NCBI GenBank assembly: GCA_965153455.1
Contig: OZ234504.1
Span: 4,712,001-4,776,000, forward strand
Source: Sphagnum compactum
Taxonomy: Eukaryota > Bryophyta > Sphagnopsida > Sphagnales
Direction: 5' to 3'
DNA length: 64,000 nucleotides
The notes under the pieces are model-generated. The model was not told where the DNA came from. It saw nothing but the letters and a program-made list of their open reading frames with translations, and did not search any database. The position numbers and the translations under genes are program-made. This document shows, in pieces, positions 1 to 13,406 of the stretch (positions are counted from its first letter, which is position 1; the number at the start of each line of letters is the position of its first letter).

Positions 1-349
1 ACATTGGTCTCACACTTTGTTAGTATATGCCTTGCTTAGTTGGTCAAGAAAATGTGGGTTCAAAGACACAAGTGATGTGGACATTAATGCAGTATGGAAG
101 ATGACAAGGATGGATCCTTTCCCCACCCAAAGGCTGATCATAGTCTTAGAGGTTAGAAACAATAATTAAACCCCTCAAGCAAGAACCTTCATAAGCCATT
201 CAATCATGTTTTTCCACCTCACTTTCAACTTTGACTTGCAAATGTATGATGGATGGGGCAATTTTATTCTAGACTACTGAATCACGGATGGCATTTTAAC
301 CACTACAAACAAAAACTATTGATAGGAAGCCATTTTTCAAAATTCATTA

Positions 350-608
350 ATGGCGTTTCTGCCACTAAAATTTCCATCATTCTAAACACATTCTCTACTT
401 GTATATCTTGTTGCTTTTGGAATGTTACCATGAGGACTCCACAAAAAAGATAGATGAAAAGTTTGCCACTCAAAAATGGTCTAATATTTGTTGACAAATA
501 GGTTCCATTTTGAAAATGAGCCCTTTTCAATTGCTGTATCACGGCTAACATGTTAGCCAATCCTTCCCCTTCAGCTGGATCAAATCTTGCAAACTCTGCA
601 CTATGAAT
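350..608 (-). pseudogene. Exon-like coding stretch, unknown product
   Basis: I do not recognise the product. Read on the minus strand, a pyrimidine-rich tract ending in CAG (609-611) looks like a 3' splice site. It is followed by an open frame beginning IHSAEFARFDPAEGEGLANM and continuing with ML, AVIQQLKRAHFQNG, a codon series less repetitive than the surroundings. A good donor-like ATG/GTAACA lies near 430, but the frame stays open beyond it to about 306, so the 3' boundary is unclear. No upstream exon is certain; a weaker stretch at 1,315-1,380 (minus) also ends at a GTAAGG donor. Could be an exon of a host gene with long introns, or a captured gene fragment. Splice sites and reading frame are seen; gene identity is not. 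Confidence 0.3.
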
Positions 609-2984
609 CTGAAAGTTCAGACAAAATCTTGATTTTGTTGATTTTCTGTTCTCTTAAAAAGGCAGAATTGCACAACACTGGTCTTAAGCCTTTCATTGGG
701 GTTATGACTTGCAAGGACTTGCAATTTAAGCACAAATGGCACAGGTGATCAATCTAAAGTTGAACCCACCATTGGTGAAAAATATGGGGGCTATGAAAAA
801 GGACTTTGCTGTGTAAGTGTTGTGTAAAGAACCTCCACATGATGGACCTCAAATTCCAGAAAGTTTCAAATATCAAAACAATGTGTGCAATCCAAAACCA
901 TGATGGTTGTAATTTTGTCCATATTTTTCAAGAAAATCAATGAAAAAGCTCCAATGAATGATGAGCACATATTGTGACGCAATTTGCAAAGTATGCACTT
1001 TTTAAACCAATTTATTGAATTTTCAATCACAAAAATTACTCCAATTTCAATAAATCCTGCAACATAGCTCTGAAATTTTTTAAGCACGCACCAGTCTACT
1101 CATGGGGGCCTTTCCAACAATACCAAGAGCACACCCCAATTTCCCTAAAAATCTACTTTTTAATTTTTATGAAACTTTCAGTGGTGAAAATACTCAAAAT
1201 TCAATCACCCAGTGCACCCACACTCTTTGAGGGCTTTCCAGCTACAGCCGAAGGCCATGGTTTGGGAGATCTCAACACGACAAAACTAAACAAACAAACT
1301 ACCTTCCTTACCAGTAGGACAATAGCCATGAACGGACTTACAATCATAAGTTGCAAAGGATTTCACCATCCCTACTTCATTGTTTATACGATTTCTTTTT
1401 GGCGAATATGGACCTTGAAAGACTTTTCAACATTAAGGTGTTTTGTTGTCCTAGTTTTCTTTTGTTAAAAGTACTGGCCATGAGGGATTTTATGACAAAC
1501 GGTGCAGTGTTTTATTTGTTTTCAGATGCAATGTTTTAATGGCCATTCACAATTTCCATGTTCATAGTATGTGTTGTTTGACTACCACCATTGCATCATA
1601 GGTAGGATGTTATATTCTTCCCATCAAACTTCATGGCACCTTGTGCCATTTTGCACAATTGTGCAATTGTTCTACCAAGAACTGTAAAAAAATAACACAT
1701 GTTCAAATTGTGCTATGAAACCCAAAAAATCAATATTTATGTTATGTTTCAAGGAATAGAATTTTATCCCAACACTAGGTTGGTGTCACAGCAAGTATTT
1801 ACTAATAGCCTACTTCCAAACACATATTACAAGAACTTCTTTTCTTTAGCTGTTTTTTTAGTAAAAAACCTCCACCAACATTTGGCCAACCCTATGGTGA
1901 AACCCCCTAGGCACTGTGGAAGGACTTGCTTTGACCCCATGAAGTTCAATGAGGGAGGGGTGTTTAGGGTCTAGCACATGATAGGAGCCAATTAGGAATT
2001 CAGTAGTTCCCAGTGCACACATGAGTTAGGTGGCAATGTCCTTTATGAGTACTTTTCAAAATATGCTTTCCACTAGCATTTAATTGGTTGCATGTTTGGT
2101 ACATGTGTCAAGACTTCCCTCTCACAAGTAGGGGAAGAAAAAATCTTTCGCCTGGATGCTTTTCAAAAGTAACAAAAGGCGTTAAGGGAAACTAAACTAA
2201 ATGAATTACATTCATCTTTCCAAAAAGAAATGCCTATTTCTCATGTCACACTTTCAAGGAACAATGAGTCTTCAAGGCCAACCCCTTAACTCCATCCCTT
2301 CAATAAATCATCTACTTCTTCAGTTCTGTTTTATACTCAAATCCATTTAAACCAAAATGATAAATGTTGATAAGATTTCAAGAGAGTGCCACTGGCTTCC
2401 CATTAGATACAGTGTTTTCTTTCTCAATATTATGATGTAAGCCCAAACTGGTGATCATCAACAAGAAGAATTAACCAAAATTGGCTATAGATCAGATATG
2501 AAAATAAAAAATTCTAAGAATCCTTTTCATATTTTGGCTACCTGCTGGAACCTATTGTAAGAATTGAATTGATTCTTCCAAAAGTAGGTCCATTTAATAT
2601 TCCCTGAGGTCCTTAGCATGTGTCAAAATCACTATTTTCGGGTCCAAAAAGAATTGATTAGATACAGTTGGTGTTGCTGATTCCTTTGTGAATGGGGCTG
2701 AAGTGGTGTACCTGTTTTGGAGTTCCTTCTCTCTCCTTATAGCATTCACCCATTAGTACTTACAACCCAACTATGATTTTGCACAAAGAGACTAAGAACG
2801 ACCCAATATACATACAGTTAGGGTGTGGTTTTTCATTGAGGAAAGTAACATAAAGTTTGACTTACCAATGTTCACTTCAGATCCTCCAGCTCTACTATTC
2901 AGTTCACAAGACCAGCGTGTTTGTTTTTGTGAGTCTTTTTCAAATGGCTCATAAAAAATTGGAACTGCGAACTGTAAGCAGGGG

Positions 2985-3113
2985 ATAATTTTTTTTCAAG
3001 GGGGTTGTTTGCCAGATTTGTCTGAGCCAATTGATGAATGATTGCCACTAATGCTCCATCACAGATTTCTTTTGCCACCTTAATCATAGATGGCTCAGAT
3101 GGATAGGCCAGAT
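2985..3113 (-). pseudogene. Exon-like coding stretch, unknown product
   Basis: Minus-strand frame opening directly after an AG at 3,114-3,115 and reading LAYPSEPSMIKVAKEICDGA followed by LVAIIHQLAQTNLANNP. The residue mix is protein-like and predicts an amphipathic helix. The frame runs on to about 2,899 but becomes Lys/His-rich and less convincing. No family recognised. It may belong with the exon-like stretch at 350-608 on the same strand, with about 2.4 kb between, but nothing in the sequence proves the link. Confidence 0.25.
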
Positions 3114-6100
3114 CTTACACTAAACATTTACGCACTCCCCTCTCCTCCATTCGCACAATTGTGTCATTCTTCCTAAGAGGTTCACCTTCTATGCTAAGAG
3201 ATTCCAATCCATTGTCACCACTTTCACTATTTGATTGTTGTAGGGTTTACCAACATTCTCATGTTGTGCATACTGCATTACATGACACATTGCTCAATGC
3301 TCATTAGGTCTTGGGAATCAAGTCTCTTATGTTTGTAGTATTGGGTTCTTAAGCAAATCAGTTATGGTTTGACCTAGAGTAATGAGTTGTAACTTGCATT
3401 ATCATCATGCAATGTGGACTCTATAGTCTAGAGCATGAACAATGAGGCTTGAGCTCGGAACCTTGACTTTTAAGGTCTACAACAATGATGTTGAGCCACA
3501 TGTGTCATGACTATTGAGAATCTATTTTGTGGTCATCGACTACAAATTATAATAGTGGGGTAAATTTCTAATTCTCTAGAATCCAAATGTTGTCAAATCT
3601 CCATGTCCTTGTATATTTTATGTTTGTCTTTTAGACTTGAGTTGGTTTTTTTCATGGCTTGCATTTGAAGCTAAACTTTCAAAGTTCAAAGCTTCAAGCT
3701 TTGGTTTCCTACTTGAATCTATTTTGTTGTGTTCTCATGTGTTTGCAGTATTGGGTTCTTATGTTTAAGCTATGTAGTATTGGGTTCTTGTGTTTGAACA
3801 AGTTGGATTTTGGAATAGTTTTTTGAAACCAATCACCAACAAGCAAACATAGTGTCAACATTGAACCATCGACAATTAATGACTCAAAAGTTGATGATCT
3901 TGGGTTGGGTCTTCGAATCGACACCACAATCATGATAGTCCTATAATTTTTATTTTTTATTATTGTGATCATGACTATGATATTAGATCAATCATCAACT
4001 TAACTAGTAATTTCCTAGGAATTTTGGTCCTCATGAATCATCCCTTGATTGACAACACTTGTGATTCGCTTGGTCCTATAAAGTTTGATCAATTTATCAA
4101 CAATCTTGTGATTGATCTTGATTATGATCGACAATGAATATTAACACTGGATAGTCGTGGGAATTGGGATTTTGTCAACTTGATCATTGCCATGAGCATT
4201 GCACTAAGGTCTGAGGATCACATTTAATTTTCAATCCTAATAACCAAACTAATATCGGGCTTTAACAATCAAAACCAAGTTTTAGGAATTGTGGCATTGC
4301 CCTGATATTAAAACACATTCAGACTTTCAATTTTCAACATTGATCAAATATTATAATCTTGACCATGTGTCTTAAATCTTATGTCCTAGATCATGAATTT
4401 GAATTTTGTGACCACCTAAAGAACACATTGATTTAATTTGGTGTTTGTGTTGTAATTTGTGAACATTGAAATTCCATCACAAGGTGTTCATCAAATGCTC
4501 TTAATAATGGTAATTTGCTTTGTCATTTTGTGACCATTGAACCTCCATTTGAAAACCTTGAATTTCCTTTTTTTTATTTTTATGACCACCTAACTATATC
4601 ACAACTTGCAAAGGTTCAAGGCTTAATTAGTTTTATGATCTTTATAAATTGAACAATTATTACAACTTGTTATAGCCAAAATCAACCATCACACCAAAAT
4701 GAGATCAATTATCCTTTAATTATTTTCACATTATGTATGCCCTAAGTTCTTCTCACATTGTGTATGTATTTATGTGATCATCGAAGGGCGAATAAGTTTT
4801 CTTTTAAATCATGTTCATTTTCTTTGAAGCTTTGCTACTTAATTCTTTTTGTTTATTCATTCCTGGTCCTTATTTGGTTCATTCAATGTTTGAATCATGG
4901 CAATTTTAGCCCCCTACAAAGTTCATGTTTAAATTTGTATTTGGGGACAAAATCCCCCAATCTTATGTTTTTTAAAAATGCAATTATCCTCATGGATGTT
5001 GTTTTTTCTTATGTAATTCCCATGGATGTTCCTTATGTTATGTAATATGATTGCATAATCTTAGACCCTATTGTGATAGAAGAAAACATTGAGAGACAAA
5101 AAAATAGAAAAAAAAACCTATGAATTGAATAGGCATTTTCAAGAACATGCCTACACTTATAAATGATGAAATTTACAAGTTTCCTTGAAAATATATCATT
5201 ACTAGGTTTTTTCCCATTTTATTATTCCAAACGTGGTTATACATTATTAATAATGGGATTTGAATCATTCGGCCTTGCATTATTAATAAAACATAATTCC
5301 CACAAATGATTGTTGAACATATAATATTTGATTTTTTCAACACATAAAAATTATTTAGTCATTTTAATGGATGCTTTCAATTTCAAAAAATATACATTTA
5401 AATTAAATACAATCCTTGACATAGTTAAATTTTCAAATTAAAATATTACATGAATCTCCCAAGACTTAATCCAATTATCAAATGAAAGTTTCCATTTAAT
5501 ATTGGGGATACCAATAATACTATAATTAACTTATAGCCCTTGAAATATGATTTTTTTAATTTTACAAATTGAAATTAATAGACCTGTCACTTGGAATGTA
5601 ATTATAGTTTAATCAATAAAAAATAATTAATATCATAAAATCACAAATATAAACAATTTTGACATTAAAATTTATGAATATCAAAAATTATTTTTTAAAA
5701 AAATTACCATTGTTGGAAATTGTTTTTAGCCTTTGCTATGTTTTGCACACCATTAATGAACTAACCACTATAATGATCCTTGGTTTTGTAGTTTAGGAAA
5801 TTAATAAGATATAGAAATTAGAGTTGTCATATGTTCCCCATGCTTGTAAAAGCCTACCAGTGTGGTTCAGAAATCCACTAAAAATATCATTGATGTAAAA
5901 AAGATGATAGGATATGTCCCATATACCATAAGGATTTAGTTTTTTAGCTCTTATATTCAAGGTAGCTAATTTAATGGGGGAATTTATTTTTTTGGTGAAG
6001 GTGAAATTTATCAATCTTTTTTAACCCCATTCGCAAAATTATTCATATGAAGTATGAACTATCCTTGAAAACCTATGTATAAACATTCATGAATTGGATG

Positions 6101-6118
6101 AAGAAATAGTCAAGTAGT
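3114..6118. other. Gene-less AT-rich stretch
   Basis: I see no gene here on either strand. The only local structure is a short repeat: the phrase AGTATTGGGTTCTT occurs near 3,339, 3,747 and 3,777, the last two about 30 bp apart. From 5,050 to 5,720 the sequence is extremely AT-rich with no codon structure. Confidence 0.6.
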
Positions 6119-6790
6119 TTACTTGGGCTCAAGCAACAAATGTATGGCATGTTCTTCATACACATTGCGTGAAATCTGCTTTCTTGTGATATCATGTTGG
6201 TTTGGACTTACACGTGTTTCCTTAATCCACCAATCCACCACACATGAAACAGTTGTTTCATCAAGGTTGTTTGTTCTTCTTCTTCTAGTAAAAAGTATCC
6301 ATAGTGATGAACCAGTCACTTCTGTCGTCCACCTTCTCTGCACAACATACGAAATGTTCATTGAGTTCGTGTTAAAGACTCTAGCTAGTGCCCTGACACT
6401 AAAAGTTTCTTTGTTATCCATGGCATTCAGCAAAGTACCCTTGTATGCTAATTTCTCCTTGGAATGGACTCCTTTGACTTCTTGAAGTTAATTTCTCAAA
6501 CTTTGAACAAAAGAATGTTGAACCTTTGCTTCTACAGGAGGAAGGTAGAAATATGGGAGATGAGGTTTCAAATTGTTATTGCCCATCAACTTTTCCATAA
6601 CAACCTTATTGTTATAATCAATGTGATGATAAACAAGTTCAGAGTTTATGAATGTTGCAATCTTGAGCACTAAACCATACACCTTTTTTAGATCAACAAT
6701 ATTTTCATTTGTTTCCTCAACTATTGTTCCCACAATAAAAGGTTTTGAGTATACAACAACTATGGTTAAATCTTTAACCCTCTATCTATG
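6119..6790 (-). pseudogene. Broken ORF with possible helix-turn-helix, transposase-like
   Basis: Minus-strand reading from about 6,790 to 6,119 in one frame, interrupted only by a TAA at 6,488-6,490; both sides share the frame, so this is one ancestral ORF of at least 205 codons. Upstream, stops appear near 6,795 although Lys/Arg-rich codons continue in another frame. The C-terminal half holds a possible helix-turn-helix, FSVRALARVFNTNSMNISYV, then a basic run RRRR and a Trp-rich segment VVDWWIKETRVSPNQHDITR, ending EEHAIHLLLEPK before a stop. This resembles the DNA-binding front of uncharacterised repeat-encoded proteins of plants, an impression from memory and not a firm assignment. No DDE catalytic region follows; downstream is stop-rich. 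Decayed transposase fragment is the best guess. Confidence 0.4.
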
Positions 6791-8536
6791 TCACCTTTGT
6801 CTTTCATTCGCCTTCTTTCTTCTACTGTGTATTTCAAATGGCTCAACCTCAATTCGTACCTGCTTAACTACTCGACCTTTACAAGTTATCCCAACCCTTC
6901 TTAAGGCATCCCTGCTATTCCCCGTGAAATTGAAAGCACAATCACAATATGTTGTAAAGACAACCCCTCAAGCTTTATAGAACACTATAAAATCACAAAA
7001 CACTTAACTACTTGCATTCATGCACGTGTTTAGAAAAAAAAATGCAAGTTTATAATCATCGTAATGTGTTTGTGTAAAATAAATTATTGTATGTAGATTA
7101 GAAATATAAACCTATGCAAAAGCACATAGTTTACATAAACTTCAAACTCATCATGGAACGTGGGAAGGACATTGTATTCTTAGACCCAGAATCGTTCCTC
7201 CCATTCGCTTCCCTCTCAAGCTGCCATAACATTCATGAATCCTTGAAGTTGAAAGTCCTCCAAAGCTCTCGCCACCACAATAATGAACTCAGGTGCTACA
7301 TTTCCCTTTCTCTTTCCCCCTCCCCCTCGCAATTTGCACTAGTTTGCATTCATCGAAACTCTCAAGAGCTTGCACTACACTTTGCTTTTCCTCCTAGTTC
7401 AAAACTCTAAACCTGTTGCGTGTGGCATTGCACCCCTCATTTTCCATTGATGCAACTTCATTGAAGTTTTCAAAACCTACCCTAGTTATGTCCTATCCCT
7501 AGTTCCAACCTTAATGCCTTCTCTACCATGCATTGATGCACTCATCAAAGCTCTCCCAAAAAGTTCCTAACATCCATCGAACGGTTAGGGTGGATGGCAA
7601 TCAATGGTCAACATTGATCCTATTTCCATAACAATACAAATAGTATAATAAAATATTTTGAAGCTTCCAAAACATGGTTTGTTGAAAGCTAATAAATTGA
7701 GACATGCTTTTGAAATTAACTACTAGCCCAAGTGTGATACATTGAGTAATATGACCCCCAAAAAAAATGTTGCAAAAATGTTGATTTTTATACCCAAAAT
7801 GTACTAATGACATACAACAACATCAATAAAGTGACTTTGTAAAATACTCAACCAAAATATGGGAAATTTTGAAGAAGATTGTTGTTCATAATAATGACTT
7901 TATGCCTGTAAATTTTCATTGAAAAATATGTAAGAAAAATAAAAAAATTTAGTCTTTTTATGTAATTCCAGTACTTCTTTCGGGGCACTGCAAATCATAA
8001 TAATATTTTGTTAGACAATTAAATCATTCATATTTTCACTAATTTTACAACACAATTGTAAATTGGAACATAATTATCATTTATAACAAAATTTCATCAT
8101 AAAATGTTCTCCAAATATTAACCATGATCCCTCAAACTTGGACAAGCATTGAAAAATATCAAATTGTGACAATTTTTTGTTTACACCATAGCATGCATCC
8201 ACCCAAGAAGGGTTGTGTTATCATTATTTACTAATAATGCCTAAAGTCAAAAATGTTCAAGCTTGAAAATGACATCACATTGTTGCTCATAAGCTACATC
8301 TCCCTTTTAAAGCGCAAGGTATGAACAACAAGACAATGCATCAGGTTCCCCTTGCCAACGCCTAGGGTGATATATGATGACAAACTAGAATCGAGACAAG
8401 GACAATGCCCACTGAGCTTGGAGTCGATTCAAAACATGAGTTGTTATGAAATACTACAAGTTCTTAAGGTCTAAATACATAGTGATTTCATATTGAACTC
8501 CTTCAAGCAAATGATGCCACTTTTCAAAGGCGGATA
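6791..8536. other. Gene-less stretch with a pyrimidine-rich patch
   Basis: No gene identified. A C/T-rich patch lies at about 7,295-7,345 inside an otherwise featureless plus-strand frame (7,114-7,410) with no recognisable protein. From 7,600 onwards the DNA is AT-rich and stop-rich in all frames. Confidence 0.5.
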
Positions 8537-8690
8537 CACTACACCAAAATGAGTCCTAGTTCACTCTAAGTTTCACTAAATTTTGAGTGAATTTGGACAT
8601 TTTTACCATGGTGAAACTAGTCAACCCCTTAGTGAACGGGGACAAGTTGTTGTGAATAGTGAATTGATTCACTAGTACCTAGTCAAACAA
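8537..8690. mobile_element. Left end of a CACTA-like element (same family as 59,497-59,650)
   Basis: Begins CACTACACCAAAATG, almost the same end as the complete MITE at 59,497-59,650. The 14-mer TAGTGAACGGGGAC (8,630-8,643) occurs exactly, in reverse complement, inside that MITE, and both carry ATTTTGAGTGAATT. This relates the two copies beyond the short terminus. I found no matching right end downstream, so the element is either truncated or its other end lies in the repetitive block after 9.3 kb. No coding capacity. Confidence 0.55.
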
Positions 8691-8969
8691 GGTTACTTTC
8701 AAATGAAATACAAATTTATCAAACCATTCATTTACTAGTTAATTAACTAGGGAGCATAGAAATCAATTAAATTTAAATTACTTGATATATAATATTATTG
8801 ATAATTTCATGATTTTCAACCTATGAATTATTGACACATGTCAATACTTAGCTAAGTTAAAAACCTAACCTAGGTACATAGGCCACATAATCAACCTAGG
8901 CACCTACTCTAGGGAACAAAATACGAAAATATTTAGTCAATTTACCAGTGTTGACCATGCACACACCAT

Positions 8970-9036
8970 TTGTGAGGTTTGATCCTTTGACCTTTCAAAT
9001 GGAGGCAAACACCTCTACCATCAAACCACCCCACTA
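8970..9036 (-). repeat. tRNA-derived SINE head (Pol III A and B box-like)
   Basis: On the minus strand an A-box-like TGGTTTGATGGTAGAGGTG is followed about 30 nt later by a B-box-like GGATCAAACCTC. This spacing and order fit the tRNA-related head of plant SINEs. The sequence does not fold as a usable tRNA and no anticodon arm is clear. The 3' tail is not defined. Confidence 0.4.
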
Positions 9037-9359
9037 GTTGTGATAATTTGTTACATTGCATTCTACTTATCAAACACTTCATTTTAAACATTACAAAAAC
9101 ATAAACTTTGAAAATTCATATCTTATTGAGATTTTATCCAAATGAAATGATTCGAATTTACTTTTTTTTTTTTAACAATAATGTACATAATTACATTTAT
9201 GTCCTTTTGAAAGTGTAAAATCATTTGAACAAATTTTTTTTTGAACATCCCTCTTCAATGTTTAATAAATGGATAAGATTTTTGCTAATATGATACAATC
9301 TATGTTAAGCTACTTTCAATTATTAAATTAGAACTACTTTTCATTAATTTAAATTATTT

Positions 9360-10420
9360 CACCCTACATTATTTACGGTTATTTATGGCTATTCTTAATT
9401 ACTTTGGGTTATTTTTTGTTATTTCACCCTAAGTTACTTTTGGTTATTCTAAGTTACTTTTGGTTATTTTATGTTACGTTTGGCTATTTTAGCATATTTC
9501 ACCTTAGGCTATTTTTGGCTATTATAAATTTTTTTTGTTATTCTATGTTATTTTTGTCTATTGTAAATTATTTCACTTTAGACTACTTGCAACTATTATA
9601 AATTATTTTTGGTTATTCTAAGCTATTTCATCTTAGGCTATTTCCGACTATGTGAGATTATTGTTGGTTACTTTTAGTTGTGGAAGGCTATTTCACTTTA
9701 TGCTATTGTTAGAAATTTTAGGTTATTGTAGGCACCTTAAGTTACTTTTTTCTATTGTAAATTATTTCACCCTAAATGATTTTTCGCAATTTTAAACAAT
9801 TATAATATATGGCTATTTGGTGGCTAATGGCTATTGGTAGTTGTTCTATTAATGGCTATTTTATTAATGGCCATTGGTGGTTATTAGTGATTATTCTATT
9901 GTAGGCCATTGATGTTTATTTTATTGGTGGTTATTTTATTGGTGGCTACTAGTAATTAATCTAGGTTATATTATCATAGGCTTTTGGTAGTTTTCCTATT
10001 GTAGGTTGTTTTAAATTATTTTTCATAGGCTATTATTGGTTATTTTAGGTTAGTTTACTTGAAGTCAATATATTTTATTTTAAATTATGATATTTAGGAT
10101 AATATAACTTATAATAACATAAAGTAGATAGACTTTGAATAACCTAAAACATAATTTAAAATAACATATATTAATTTAAAATAAAATAACCTAAGGTATA
10201 ACCTAAAGTTAGTGGAAATAATTTAATTTAAAATAACTTAAAAGCCTATAATAAGTTAGTTAGGATACCTTAAGGTAAAATAATGTATAATATTTTGGGG
10301 TATAATAATTTATAATAACTTATAATAACGTATGGTATAAGTTAGAATAACTAAAGTAATTTAAAATAATATAGGGTATATCATAAAAGAACATATTAAG
10401 GTATTTAAAACAACATATAA
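9360..10420. repeat. Long degenerate inverted low-complexity repeat
   Basis: From about 9,360 to 10,070 the plus strand is a degenerate array of GGTTATTTT / GGCTATTTT words. From about 10,080 to 10,420 it switches to the complementary words, AATAACCTAAAA and similar. The two halves therefore form an imperfect inverted repeat on a kilobase scale. No TIR, target duplication or codon structure is visible. It lies between a CACTA-like end and a truncated gypsy element. Confidence 0.6.
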
Positions 10421-10639
10421 ATAAACCTATTTATTATAGTAAATTATAATAGTGAATTATGTCAATTACTAATGAAACACGATGTTTACATAATGATATT
10501 ATGGTGAAATAACTTTAACCAAGGTGAAATCACTAAAATGCAATGAACTTATTTCATTTTTCAAGTTCCATAGTTATTTAGGCTAATGAACTGCACCCCA
10601 CTTTTGTAATAATGACAAGGTTAAAAATCTTTATCATGA

Positions 10640-11950
10640 ATCTTGTAATTAATCTCTGTAAGAGAAAACTTACAAAAACAAAATCCGAAAAGATGAAGAA
10701 GATTGTCTTTTCCAAGTTATGAAAGCACGATTGTCATGACAAGCTATACAAATGCCATTTACAAAGATGATGTAACTTAAGAATTCCACTTCAGATTGAT
10801 GGAATTCACACTTTTCAATTTGGCGTAAAGTCTAACCTCCCAAAATTAATCTCCAAAACTAGACATACATGGTGTTCATGGTCCTCCATGTTCTTTGAGA
10901 AAATGAAGATGTCATTGATGTAATAGACCATGAAATCATCCAAGTACCCACAAAAAACATCGTTTATCAGATGTTAGAAAACAACAGGCACATTAATAAG
11001 GTCAAATGGCATCATAACACATTCAAATGGTTGTAATGGGTTTTGAATGTCGTCTTCCATTCATCGCCTTTTAAATGCACACCAAGTTGTATGTTCCACA
11101 TAGATCAATCTTGGTGTACACCTTGACATGAAAGAGGCAACCCAGCAACCTTGAGATTAGGGGCAAAGGGTATCAATTCTTAATGATGAGTCAATTCAGT
11201 CCATGATAATCGACACACATTTGCAAAGAACCATCTTTCTTTTTGACAAAGAGGATAAGGGCAATGGTTGGAAATTTTGAATGTCAAATGAACCCTTTTT
11301 CAAGGTTTTCATCGAAATATTCACGAAGCGTTGCAAGTTCATCTTGCGACAAATTATAGATGGGTCCAAATGGAGGTTGCGCTCTTTCCACAAGATCAAT
11401 GGTGTAGTCGTAAGGTTGATGTTTGGGCAAGGTGTTTGCATTTCTTTTCTCAAACACATCCTTGAATTCTTGGTATTGGGAAGGAATTTCATGTGGACAT
11501 GACTCAACATTTGGTGAAGGAAGAGCATAAATAAAAAATGCATCTCTTCTTATGGTAGCCTTTATGAAGGTTTTTGTTCCAATAAACAAAGGCTTGGGGC
11601 ATCTAGGCTTTCTTGTACCATGTAGGTCTTCCTTCTACTTCAAATATTGCATGCTTCTAATGAAGGTTTCACATTCCAAGGCCTTGTGTTGTGGTGTTTC
11701 AAAATGAAGACTCCTTGGATGCCAATCCATTCGCAGATTATGTAAAACAAGCCAAGACAATCCAATGATGACAAGATTTTCTTGAGATGAGATGACATTG
11801 AAGACAACCTGTTGGTGTGGGAACCAATGATAACATGTAATGGCTTGGTTTCATGTGTGATTGGTCTTGATGAAAAGCTCCGACCTTAAATGACCTCAAT
11901 AAACACTAGTGTGTTTTTTTCCACTAAAACCAACTTATATTGGGTGCATG
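10640..11950 (-). pseudogene. Ty3/gypsy protease-RT region, decayed (minus element)
   Basis: Read on the minus strand from 11,950 down, this is the protease C-terminal part and reverse transcriptase of a Ty3/gypsy polyprotein. Protease side: LVIIGLSWLVLHN and WHPRSLHFE, the usual end of the retropepsin region. RT side: the approach to the palm, TIDLVERAQPPFGPIYNLSQ, then LILFVKKKDGSLQMCVDY, and the catalytic box at 10,911-10,922, which reads YIND where YxDD is needed. Next comes the conserved LEKCEFH-like stretch in another frame. The reading shifts frame repeatedly and has many stops, so it is inactive. It fades out near 10,640, before RNase H and integrase. The matching gag lies at 15,300-16,360 on the same strand. 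Confidence 0.85.
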
Positions 11951-13406
11951 CACTTTAAGGTGGCTCATTTTTGGCAAATATTCCACTTCTTAAAAGTTCA
12001 ATATATGGTAGTGTTAAAATGCTAGTCTATTTTGATATCATTAATTTAGTGGGAAATTACATGGTGATTAATGAACTAAAAAGCCCATATGAAAATACGC
12101 CATTCTAAATAATTATTTAATGTATATGTTAAAAAAATAAAATTGAAATCCACCCAAAAATGACTATGATATGGACTTATGAAAATATGGTTCACTTTAA
12201 GCCATTCAAAAGTCCATAACTTTTCTTTAGTTAATTTTTTTCTAGCATTGTTTTTGCACATATGTTATTTTTATTTTAACATATCATATGTTTAGTCCCT
12301 ATAATATATCTCAAGTAAAATTCACACACAAAAATGCATGTATATAAAGGCATAAACAATAAACTAGTCCATATTTTTCAACTTCAAAAGTTCATTACTA
12401 TATATTTGGTGCATATATATTACAATTATTTTAAATAGATGTCTTCTTTTCACGTTAAAAATCTAAATCTAGCAACAAATTTGGAAAATTATTATTTTTA
12501 TGCCATGTTAATAACATGTAAATGAACGTCACTCTGCAAAAAACTAGATTGTAATGCAAAAAGTGAGCCACCCTATCTTGCAACCACCCTACCTTACAAC
12601 CACCCTATTGTTGCATCAACTCCTTATCCATAAAACATGTTGATGCACTAGAATTAAGAAATGTTTGGGCCTCCATGGTCATAAGCTTATTAAATTTAAC
12701 AATGATTAATATCAAGAAACATGATGTTAGGTTTGAAGATAGGGTTGTGAACCATACCGACACAACCGTGTGCTTTAGTCTCAATTTTTACGAGTTGCAT
12801 CGAGGATATTCGAGTGTGGTAAGGTTATTAAGGGTTTTTAGTGACTTCACGGTAGAATAAGAAATGATGAATGCACATGGTTGCGTGCGGGGGTTGTTTC
12901 TTTTTCGAAATACGATATTGGTGAATAAGGTGTTGGGTTAGTTCTTTTCTTTAACAAAAAACTAATAACCATAGTTTTAGGACCTTAGTTACGTAATTAG
13001 GGGTGACAGATTTTTAAAAAGTTGGGGGTGGAAGTAGACACCAAAATTCGTGGTGTTCAACAAAACATTGGTCTTGTTCTAGTATTTAGTGAATAGCAAG
13101 GATGTTGAGATTCATGAAGTAGTTGAAAAGGTGTCAATGAAAGGTCCAATAGAGATAGAACAAGCTTCAAAGCCCATGGTTAACACAACATTTCGCCATG
13201 ATAATATTAAATTAGTTTTTTAGAATAATCTTCAAGCACTAATGATGTGCTTATAAAATTTTTATGATGTAGTCCTAATACACCCTTACTCAATTTCACT
13301 TCTATTAAATCCCTAAGTAGAATTGAAATCAAATTTAAATCCTAGCATTTCCACCTGAGTAGCCTCAAATGAATTACAATTTAGTAAATGACTTAGAGGG
13401 GATAAA

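Noticed and set aside
9404-9601. Tyr/Phe/Leu-rich ORF
   Set aside because: It is a direct translation of GGTTATTTT-type low-complexity repeat.
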